A stretch of DNA of 64,000 bases from positions 35,107,382-35,171,381 of the forward strand of contig NC_083575.1 of NCBI RefSeq assembly GCF_027579695.1, given 5' to 3'. This document shows, in pieces, positions 55,119-64,000 of this stretch. The position numbers and the translations under genes are program-made. The notes below the pieces were generated by a model, which made no database searches, had not been told where the DNA came from, and saw only the letters and a list, made by a program, of their open reading frames with translations. This DNA is from Neoarius graeffei. Lineage: Eukaryota; Chordata; Actinopteri; Siluriformes; Ariidae. Positions within the stretch are counted from its first letter, which is position 1. Each line of letters starts with the position of its first letter.

Positions 55119-58100
55119 ATGAATATATATTTTTGTGGCAGTATTAGGGGAGGAAGGCAGGATGTGAGGATTTATCAAAAAATTGTGAAGAAACTGCAGA
55201 CTTATGGACAGGTTTTGACAGAGCACGTGAGCCACGATGATGTCACTGAGAAAGGTAAACACAGTTTCCTAAAGCCAGGATCTCACTGGGCGGCGACAAA
55301 TTGCGAACGTCATTCGAGAGACAGAGAGAGAGAGAGTTTCAAAAGTGTCTTGAAACATTCGCGGGGCTTCTCAATTTCCTCGCATGAGTCGCAAAGTGTC
55401 GCTTCCCCGTCGCTGAAATTTGGAACGTGTTCAAAAAATCCGCGCGACAAAATAGCCGCAAATGCGTCGCTGCTGTCGCAAAGCTGTCGCGAACCCTTCT
55501 CAAGTCAGTTTCCGTGAGACAGGAAGTGCGAATAGATCTCAGTGGGCTGCGATTACTTGGAGACACAATTGCGATAAAATATAAATTCACTGTGATTTCC
55601 AAGTGAAAATTGTTGCTGATTCGCATATTTTATCGCAGTTGTTGTGTCTCCAGCTAGTCGCAGGCTGTCGCAGCCCAGTGAGATACTACTCTAAGGGTTC
55701 ATTATTACAGTAAAGAAGAAGAAGAAGAAACCTTTATTTGTCACATGCACACTTCAAGCACAATGAGATTCATCCTCTGCATTTAACCCATCTGAAGCAG
55801 TGAACACACACACACACACACCCAGAGCAGTGGGCAGCCACACTACAGCACCCGGGGAGCAGTCAGGGGTTAGATACCTTGCTCAAGGGCACTTCAGCCC
55901 AAGGCCGCCCCACGTTAACCTAACTGCATGTCTTTGGACTGTGTGGGAAATCCACGCAGACACGGGGAGAACATGCAAACTCAACACAGAAAGGCCCTCG
56001 CCGGCCGCTGGGTTCGAACCCGGAACCTTCTTGCTGTGAGGCGACCGTGCCGCCCAGTGTAAGGACCTGGAGGTGTTTACACGTTATTTTCAGCCTTCTT
56101 ATTTACCATACACTTTTTTTTTTTATAATCATGTGTCATAGGAGCAGAAACAAATCCATCAGCCGTCTCATTCATTCACTTTAAAGCAGTAAACTGGACA
56201 CTTTACCTCCCAGTCTCTCCCTCCCAGTCCAAATGAGGGATGGGGGGGGACATTTCTCCAAATCAGTTTTTAAACTCAGGAATAATAAATCTCGCTACTT
56301 AAACACTCCTCCATTAAATAACAGAATAAACCCTGAGGAATGGAAGTGGTTTGTGTTGCATTGTGGGATTGAGCCACTACCATTTCTGCACAAGCTGTTT
56401 GTTTTTCCAGTTTTTGCATCATGCAGATAAGTGGAGCTGTGTTGGTTGGGATGGATAAAGCTGTAGACATGCTGAAGGGAAACTCGGACATAACACACTG
56501 GTTTAGGATAAACATTCAGAGGATGTGACATTTTGAGAACTTTAGTCTGTAAATAAATTCTGTTAATACTTGCTAGTTTGTGTTGTTTGAATGCCTATAC
56601 TTGTGAGCACAATAAATAAATTTTATATATATATAGGGTGTTTCAAAAAATTGATATTTGAGATGTAAATATCCCAGAAACTACATAGTCCAGGCAAATA
56701 AAACTGAACAGGCTTAATATTGAGCAATATAAGATTTATTCCTCAAAATTTGAATGAGAAATACAACAATATGTGGATTCCATGAACGATTTCACAAATT
56801 TTTAATATTCACGCCGCCTGAGACACACACACACACACAGCCTTCCTCTTTGAACTTTTTGTGCCGTGTCTAAATCTGCATTGTAGTTGGTGCATTTTTA
56901 GAGAATTCTCTTATAAATGCACGCTGCACAGTCTTGTTCGACTGTGTTCGAGTACGCTCAAAACGCCTTTTCCAGTGAATGGCATTTCTGTACCTAAAAA
57001 GATAAAAACAAAAACATTAAACATAAAATTTTGACACATTTCCACACGTGCTGTAAAAATTTAAGGTCAGTTGAACGAGAACTGGCAAAGTTATTAGATT
57101 GTGAAATGATATAAAATTTGTTGAAACACACACGGGCAGCACGGTGGCGTAGTGGTTAGCGCTGTCGCCTCGCAGCAAGAAGGTCCGGGTTCGAGCCCCG
57201 TGGCCGGCGAGGGCCTTTCTGTGCGGAGTTTGCATGTTCTCCCCGTGTCCGCGTGGGTTTCCTCCGGGTGCTCCGGTTTCCCCCACAGTCCAAAGACATG
57301 CAGGTTAGGTTAACTGGTGACTTTAAATTGAGCGTAGGTGTGAATGTGAGTGTGAATGGTTGTCTGTGTCTATGTGTCAGCCCTGTGATGACCTGGCGAC
57401 TTGTCCAGGGTGTACCCCGCCTTTCGCCCGTAGTCAGCTGGGATAGGCTCCAGCTTGCCTGCGACCCTGTAGAACAGGATAAAGCGGCTAGAGATAATGA
57501 GATGAGATGAAACACACACACATATATATTACACACATGCACCGTGATCAGCCATAACATTATGACCACTGACAGGTGATGTGAATAATATTGACTATCT
57601 TATTTCAATGGTAACTGTCAAGAGGTGGGATATATTAGGCAGCAAGAGTCAGTTCTCAAAGTTGATGTGTTGGAAGCAGGAAAAATGGGCAAACATAAGG
57701 ATCCAAGCAACTTTGACAAGGGCCAAGTTGTGATGGCTACGTGACTGGGTCTGAGTATACATGTGCCGTGCTGTGGAATTAACAGTTCAAAGACATGCAG
57801 TTAGGTTTACATGGGGCAGCCATGGCCTAAGGTTGGGCTGAAGTGCCCTTGAGCAAGGCACCGAACCCCCAACTGCTCCCTGGGTGCTGTAGCATAACTG
57901 CCCACTGCTCTGGATGTGTGTGTGTGTGTGTGTTTTCACTGCTTCAGATGGGTTAAATTTCACTGTGTGCTTGAGTGTACATCTGACAAATAAAGGCTTC
58001 TTGGCTTGGCTTTTGAGGCAGTGTTTAGTCTGCTTAAAACAATGAATGCAGAAGTAACTGATTTTGAAACCAACCAGGTTTCAGTGGTAAAACACCACAG

Positions 58101-60900
58101 ATATCAAACAGACTGTTTCCAATATAAACTTGCCGTGTTCTGTTATTATTATAGTAATATTTCTTTGAGTAAATATTTAGCTGATCCCTGACGGGGAACG
58201 GTCCAATTAAACCTAATATGCTAATTGAAGTGGTGGAATGTGGCTCTTATTAATTTGAAACCAATCTAAACAACTTTGTGTCCGTACACTCGCTGTCCAC
58301 TTTAACAGGAACACCTGTACCAGCCATTTGATTTCCCTCCATCACCTTAGAGAACCTGTCTCTCTTTCCATTGTTTCTTTATTTTCCATGATATCCTTGG
58401 GTATGAAAGGAAACTGTAGCTTGTTTATTGATAGCAAATAAATTATTGGGTATAATACTAAATTTTGGCGGCACGGTGGTGTAGTGGTTAGCGCCGTCGC
58501 CTCACAGCAAGAAGGTCCGGGTTCGAGCCCCGTGGCCGGCGAGGGCCTTTCTGTGCGGAGTTTGCATGTTCTCCCCGTGTCCGCGTGGGTTTCCTCCGGG
58601 TGCTCCGGTTTCCCCCACAGTCCAAAGACATGCAGGTTAGGTTAACTGGTGACTCTAAATTGACCGTAGGTGTGAATGTGAGTGTGAATGGTTGTCTGTG
58701 TCTATGTGTCAGCCCTGTGATGACCTGGCGACTTGTCCAGGGTGTACCCCGCCTTTCGCCCGTAGTCAGCTGGGATAGGCTCCAGCTTGCCTGCGACCCT
58801 ATAGAAGGATAAAGCGGCTAGAGATGATGAGATGAGATACTAAATTTTAGCAGTTTCGGAAATTGCACAAGCTGGTATTTTTGAGATGAATTGACATGGT
58901 TTGAGGCTGTTTGGTTATTCAGACACGGTGGTGCTTGAAAGTTCGTAAACCCTTTAGAATGTTCTATATTTCTGCAGAAATATGACCAAAAACATCAGAT
59001 TTTCAAAAAAAAAAGTCCTAAAAGTAGATAAAGAGAACCCAGTTAAATAAATGAAATTAAAAAAAGATATATATTATGTGGTCATTTATTTATTGAGGAA
59101 AATGGTCTCAATATTATACATCAATGAGTGGCAAAAGTATGTGAAACTTGGCTTTCAGGATCAGCAGTAACTGCAACTAAACATTTCTGTTAACTGTTGA
59201 TCAGTCCTGCACATCGGCTTGGATGGATTTCAGCCCGTTTCTCTCTACAGAACCGCTTCAGCTCTGGGATGCTGGTGGGTTTCTTCACATGAACTGCTCA
59301 TACAACATTTCTATTGGATTAAGGTCACAACTTTGACTTGGTCGTTTGAAAACATTATTCTCTTTTAACCATTCTTTGGTAGAGCGACTTGTGTGTTTAG
59401 GTTCCTTGCCTTGCTGCATTAACCCACTTTGTCTTGATTCAGTTCATGGACAGATGTCCTGACAATTTCCTTTAGAATTCGCTGGAATAATTCAGAATTC
59501 ATTGTTACATCAATGATGGCAGGTTATCCTGGCCCAGATGCAGCAAAACAAGCCCAAAACATGGTCCTACTACCTCCATGTTTCACAGATTGAATACGGT
59601 TCTTATACTAGAATGTCTGGTTTTCTTTTCTCCAAACATAACACTTCGCATTTAAACCAAAAAGTTCTATTTTGGTCTCATCCGTCCACAAAACATTTTT
59701 CCAATAGCCTTCTGGCTTGTCCAGAAGGCTATTTAGCGAACTATAGACAGGCAGCAATGTTCGTTTTGGAGAGCAGTAGCTTTCTCCTTGCAACCCTGCC
59801 ATGCACACCATTGTTGTTCAGTGTTCTCCTGATGGTGGACTCATGAACATTAACATTAGCCAATGCGAGAGAGGCCTTTAGATGCTTTGACGTTCCCTTG
59901 GGTTTCTTTGTGGCCTCATGAACTATTACACACCTTGCTCTTGGAGTGACCTTTGTTGGTCGACCACTCCTGGGGAGGGTAACGGTGATCTTTAATTTCC
60001 TTCATCTGTCAATCTGTGGATTGGTGAAGTCCAAAGAAATTTCCTTTGTTCGTGCCATGATGCACTTCCACAAACATGTGTTGTGAAGATCAGACTTTGA
60101 TAGATGCCTGTTCTTTAAATAAAACAGGGTCCCCACTCACACCTGATTGTCATCCCATTGATTGAAAACACCTGACTCTAATTTCACCTTCAAATTAACT
60201 GCTAATCCTAGAGGTTCACATACTTTTGCCACTCACTGATATGTAATATTGGATCATTTTCCTCAATAAATAAGGCTACATCCACACGACAACGAGATGT
60301 TATTTAAAAAAATATCGCGTCCAAATGGGCAATGATCAGTAAAATATCAGGTCCATATGGCAATGCAACGCTTGCTGAAAACGATGCAATACACATGCCA
60401 CACCTCTAGGGGCGCTGTAAGACGGTCCCTTCGGAGACACCAGAACAATAGAAAAAGTAAGGACGCATGCGCATAAATTATTATGCGCGAGACTTCATAT
60501 TAGCCACAAAGTCAGAAAAATCTGTTCGTAAAATTACATTACAATGACCAAATACAATGAAAAGTATTTTTCCAGTCTCACCTGTGAAAGGTAATCCCAT
60601 GTGATCTCGTTTGGACGGTAAACCTGTTGGTACAGTTAAACGCAGCACATGAATGAGGCATCTTTATTCTCCGCTTTGACCCATCCAATATGGCGGCGAG
60701 GATGACGTATGATTCTACGCGGAAGGCGGCGTCTTTAATGGTCCGGAATAAATTGAATGCTACACTTTGATGGATTAATTTGTTCTTCTACGCCCTTTTT
60801 GAGGAATGTATTATAGGACTTAAACCAACATCTGAAGAGGTGAGATCGCTCCTTTTTTTCCCTATTTTTGCTGGCGGGATTGAGTCTGCCCTAAGGGCTA

Positions 60901-60941
<41 letters not shown>

Positions 60942-62051
60942 CCATTACACAAATATTCACAGTGAAAATATTTTGTAAGCGCGTTTCATGAACCAAGTTA
61001 TAGGATTTGTTGACAACTCGCATCGAGTTCGTTACACTTCTACCCGGCGTGAAGGACTCACAGTCATGTGGTTGTGATGTCATCGTAAACAAATCCGTTC
61101 TACTCATCCAGATGACTTCGCAACGGCAACGTTACCAGATCTTTCCACTCTGGAACCCGTTCTCAAAAGATGGCGTTTTGGGTGCCCCAAAACGCAGGTG
61201 CCGTGTGGACGCCGGGCCGAAACGATAAACAATTGTATCGGAGTCACCTGAATCCGTTGCCGTGTGGACAGGGCCTAAATGACCAGGTCTTTGTCTCATT
61301 TGTTCAAATGGGTTTTCTTTATCTACTTTTAGGACTTATGTGAAAATCTGATGATGCTTTGGGTCATATTTATGCAGAAATAATGAACATTCCAAAGGGT
61401 TCACAAACTTTCAACCACCACCGTATGCAGTCTGTATGATGCTCACATGGTAGCAAGTGAGCATTTAGCTCCATTTGAACTGTTGTTTTAATAAATAAAC
61501 CTGATTTGCTCCTGACTCAGGTGAGGATGCGCTACCGGGAGGAGACGAGGCGATCTATGACCGTGATATGAAGTGGCTCGCTCAGTCCGATGGTAAAACA
61601 GGTTTTTGAATAGAGAATATGAGGCTCATTGAAGACTAATGGACATGAAGTATAATGATGTTTTCCTTTTCTTTACTCATACCTTAACCAGTAGTTATTT
61701 AACATCTTATTTTAATTGCACAGTCAAAATTCTGTCATTCCTGGTGTCAGAAATGTCCCAAAAAAGTCTGAGATAATCCATTAGCACCTATTAAAACACA
61801 CGGGACAGTAAAGAGACTTATGCTCATTTTCAGAAAGAAAGTAATTTTGCACAGACCAATTTTGAAAAAAAAAAATTGCCCCATGATAGGAGATGACTTT
61901 GAACTTTATCATCCTTAACTTTTTTTGTTTACCTTCCCAGTCGTAGTTGCTGAAGTAACCCAACCATCCTGTGGTGTGGGTTATGAAATCGGTCAAGCCG
62001 TGGCCATGAAGAAGAGGATTCTCTGCCTTTTCCGACCCTCATCAGGGAAAG
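55119..62051 (+). CDS. dnph1: DNPH1 copy 2, exons 1-3 (last exon not found)
   Basis: Exons 55119-55254, 61521-61592 and 61941-62051 have GT-AG borders and the same phases as copy 1. Exon 1 encodes MNIYFCGSIRGGRQDVRIYQ, then KIVKKLQTYGQVLTEHVSHD, keeping the TEHV motif that copy 1 lacks. Exon 2 encodes GEDALPGGDEAIYDRDMKWL (Lys where copy 1 has Glu). Exon 3 encodes VVVAEVTQPSCGVGYEIGQA with the catalytic Glu kept. The exon encoding VLSAMI...LTKN was not seen between 62052 and 64000. It may lie beyond the window or be lost. Introns contain several inserts absent from copy 1, plus shared ancestral intron. Proposed activity is as for copy 1. Confidence 0.85.
55273..55692. mobile_element. MITE specific to DNPH1 copy 2 intron 1
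   Basis: Copy 1 reads TTTCCTAAGGGTTCA without interruption; here AGCCAGGATCTCACTGGGC...GCCCAGTGAGATACTACT is inserted with CTAA on both sides. The ends are inverted (ATCTCACTGGGC), and the interior is rich in GTCGC/GCGAC. Confidence 0.75.
55705..56056 (-). repeat. composite SINE insertion in DNPH1 copy 2 intron 1
   Basis: Inserted between parts contiguous in copy 1 (ACAGTAA / GTGTAAGGACCTGGAGG). It starts with a (GAA)n tail and CCTTTATTTGTCACATGCAC, then a (CA)n run, and ends with an inverted V-SINE head (55909-56056). A plus-oriented relative of the first part is at 57810-58010. Confidence 0.7.
56057..57121. other. DNPH1 copy 2 intron, ancestral and unassigned parts
   Basis: 56057-56560 matches copy 1 intron 1 in pieces (27225-27400 and 29865-30010). 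The segment from 56635, starting TAGGGTGTTTCAAAAAATTG, is a separate insertion of unknown type. I see no exon signal. Confidence 0.55.
57134..57507 (+). repeat. V-SINE, 12-bp TSD
   Basis: Full SINE flanked by TGAAACACACAC (57122-57133 and 57508-57519). Confidence 0.92.
57543..57760 (+). mobile_element. Tc1-like fragment, third family
   Basis: Begins GATCAGCCATAACATTATGA and contains GAAGCAGGAAAAATGGGCAA and ACTTTGACAAGGGCCAA, the 5' end and transposase start of another common fish Tc1 family. It is truncated after about 220 bp. Confidence 0.75.
57810..58010 (+). repeat. short retroposon with (TG)n
   Basis: GGGCAGCCATGGCCTAAGGT to CTGACAAATAAAGGCTTCTT, with an internal (TG)n run. It is the inverse of the first half of 55705-56056, so it is a dispersed retroposon end. 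Confidence 0.6.
58467..58836 (+). repeat. V-SINE, 12-bp TSD
   Basis: Full SINE flanked by ATACTAAATTTT (58455-58466 and 58837-58848). Copy 1 intron has the corresponding empty region near 30110-30160. Confidence 0.93.
58926..61423 (-). mobile_element. Tc1-like transposon D, decayed, with nested element
   Basis: Fourth member of the A/B/C family: left end CGGTGGTGCTTGAAAG, right end complement ending CACCACCG. The transposase is recognisable at nucleotide level on the minus strand (59160-60060), but many substitutions, deletions and frame breaks have destroyed it. A 1-kb TWA element (60274-61275) interrupts its 5' side. It lies in DNPH1 copy 2. Confidence 0.85.
60274..61275. mobile_element. 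PIF/Harbinger-like element inside Tc1 D
   Basis: The ends GGCTACATCCACACGACAACG and (opposite strand) GGCCCTGTCCACACGGCAACG are flanked by TAA (60271-60273, 61276-61278). Without it, CAATAAATAAATGACCA would be continuous, as in copies A and B. Contains a (CT)n tract at 60903-60938. No transposase seen. Confidence 0.8.
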
Positions 62052-62716
62052 GTAATCTGATTACTCTTGAAAGTGTACCAGTACTGGTCATGCTTATAAC
62101 AGTAATCGTGCTTTATGTATTACTTATAGATAAAAGATGCACACTTTCAGTCAAAAAACACCATAAAAGCACTTTTGTGGACAATTTTATTCCGTGAATT
62201 ACCCGTGGAGGCAGAACCACGGGGAGCAGCCATTGCCAGCCGGAAGTGGCGTACAGTCGTTGATTCCGGGTTATCGGGTGCGAGTAAACAAGCAGTGTTC
62301 TGTGGGTCAAGATTCCCAGTTCCCGGTCAAGATTCCCAGTTCCCAGTCAAGTAACTTCAGAACACATTGAATAAATATGGATCTCATACTTGTAATAGAT
62401 CTTTATGGCACATATCTATTATTTCATGGCATTATGTGCAAGTAGATTTGGTTGTACTTTGGGGTCGAGAGCTTCACCGGTGAAGCTCAACAGGTTTAGA
62501 ATGAGTAGGTCATGTATTGAGATAAATATCTTTGAGTTTTTTATCATACAAGCACGATAAACATGTTGACAGAAACTTGACACTTTCCTATGTGCCCACT
62601 GCCAAATAATATTATAGTTGTTTATATTACTGAAATTAGATGAAACATAAAGCTTGTCACCTTACTCGGTCACACCAGAGCGCGCACTTCCGCATTCATA
62701 AAAGACTGTTCACATG
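62052..62716. other. downstream of DNPH1 copy 2 exon 3, unassigned
   Basis: No exon 4 found. A short tandem repeat of GATTCCCAGTTCCC occurs at about 62310-62345. No other feature is supported. Confidence 0.5.
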
Positions 62717-63578
62717 CCCTGTGTCCGAAATCGCTCCCTGCTCACTATATAGTGAGGCTGCTATAGCCTCGGTCACAACCGGCCGTATGTGCTCCTACGG
62801 CCGGTCTACGTGCAAGAAACGCACGGAGGGCGCACGTGAAACGCACGAGAGCACGTGTGTGACGTGCTGATTTTCAAGCTGTAGACTGGCCGCAGAGGTT
62901 CTTTGTCATGTCAAACAAACTCTACGGGCGCTTACGTTTTTTTTCAGGTTGCAAGACAAACTTACGGCCAACGCGCGTCTTTCTCCATGAACAAAAAAAA
63001 AACGCAGCGATTTGGGAAACGCCAAAAATCGCATGGCCAAAAAATCGTACGTCCGGTTGTGACCTAGGCTTATTTTGTAGTGCTGTCCGAAACGATAGTG
63101 AGGATTATTACACCCTATATAGTGCACTCAAAGTATCCCACAATGCATCACGAAAAGTAGTGTACAACCGATGGTCACTAAACAAGGAATATATCCCATC
63201 ATGCATTGCGGTCGTGCTGAAAGAAATCATATTAAAAGCCTCAAATTTGATTTAATAAAAGGCAGCGGCGAAGAAGAAAGTATTCAGCCTTGATTTAAAA
63301 GAACTGAAAGATGCAGGTACTTTGTATTGATTAATGTGGTAAATACGCTCAGCATAATACGGATTTATCACAAAAATACACGCATGTATTTATTATTTTG
63401 AAAACCCACCAGCCGACTGATCTGGTACGTTTTAATTGTGCAACAGTAATGACATAAATACCAGCGCGACGGACTAGTGTCCGAAAGCGTAATTTCATTT
63501 TGCCAATGAGCTCACTATATAGTCCTCTAATTCCCTATATAGTGAGTAGTGAACAAGTGAGTGATTTCGGACACAGGG
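62717..63578. mobile_element. MITE with CCCTGTGTCCGAAATC ends, hosting another MITE
   Basis: The ends CCCTGTGTCCGAAATC are in perfect inverse orientation with ATG on both sides (62714-62716, 63579-63581). Internal CACTATATAG motifs link it to 32055-32336. An inner element spans about 62770-63064. Confidence 0.7.
62770..63064. mobile_element. inner MITE with GGTCACAACCGG ends
   Basis: Inverted ends GGTCACAACCGGCCGTA and (opposite strand) GGTCACAACCGGACGTA. The interior contains ACGTG and CTACGG motifs. About 295 bp, noncoding, nested in the element 62717-63578. Confidence 0.65.
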
Positions 63579-64000
63579 ATGGTAACGGCAGATAATCACT
63601 TTGAGTCTTTCAGTTTCGATTGGTTTCTCTTTCGTGGTGGGAACGCCCACCATAAACAGGATAAAATCTGTCGGACATCCTATTAGGGAATATAGGGATA
63701 TATTTGGGCTATATTTTGGTTTATTTGGAGGTAAAACTTGTTGCGAGATGGCATGCGGGTTTTATGCGCTTCGGATGATTCATTTTATGATTCAGGACAG
63801 CGATTCAGTTCAATCTTGAGAACTGTGACACTGATGATGAACGGTGCCTTTTTAAAAAAATTTTTATTTCTTTCTCTTAAACTTCGACTCGATCCAGCCA
63901 AAGATCAGTTCGAGTAAGTATAAATATTTCTTATGAGCAGATCGGTTGATAATGTGTTATCTTAGACTGGTGTTTGCAACACGGGGTCAGTGACCAGTCC
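63579..64000. other. unassigned window end
   Basis: A 72-codon open frame at 63601-63819 has no recognisable features. No DNPH1 exon 4 signal (the VLSAMI coding sequence) was found before the window ends. Confidence 0.5.

Overview
This window is vertebrate nuclear DNA, almost certainly from a teleost fish. It holds split genes with GT-AG introns, V-SINE (DANA/Mermaid-like) retroposons, many Tc1-like elements, L2, CR1/Rex1-like, RTE and L1/Tx1 LINE pieces, and TTAA-, TWA- and 8-bp-TSD DNA transposons. The particular SINE family, with its GATGAG or GATGGATG tails, suggests an otophysan such as a catfish, but I cannot prove the species. The order PPP2R5D (+), MEA1 (-), then DNPH1 (+) further on, recalls human 6p21.1.

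Layout. 0.6-12.5 kb: the C-terminal ~390 codons of PPP2R5D (PP2A regulatory subunit B56-delta). Its last intron is swollen by a Tc1-L2-Harbinger nest and by a SINE carrying two MITEs. 12.5-16.4 kb: the PPP2R5D 3' flank, with a TTAA foldback MITE and a 722-bp near-perfect palindrome lying between the convergent PPP2R5D and MEA1. 16.45-19.66 kb: MEA1 in three coding exons on the minus strand, its introns holding an RTE fragment and a hAT element with an internal tandem array. 20-26.8 kb: gene-free transposon debris. 27.06-36.48 kb: a four-exon DNPH1 (2'-deoxynucleoside 5'-phosphate N-hydrolase), here copy 1. 37-48 kb: another transposon field, with three related Tc1 elements and an L1 insertion flanked by a 183-bp direct repeat. 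48.2-48.5 kb: a truncated second copy of MEA1 exon 2. 55.1-62.05 kb: the first three exons of DNPH1 copy 2, whose last exon was not found before the window ends.

The MEA1 fragment and DNPH1 copy 2 lie in the same relative order as MEA1 and DNPH1 copy 1, so a MEA1-DNPH1 block was duplicated in tandem; the MEA1 part then decayed. DNPH1 copy 1 lacks a four-residue TEHV motif that copy 2 keeps.

I saw no convincing new defence or gene system. The most unusual items are the DNPH1 duplication and its motif loss, the 183-bp duplication around the L1, a possible 48-nt cassette exon in PPP2R5D, several very large foldback elements, and a fragment resembling an IS3EU-type integrase inside a Harbinger-like element. 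Family names were assigned by eye from remembered sequences; no database search was run.
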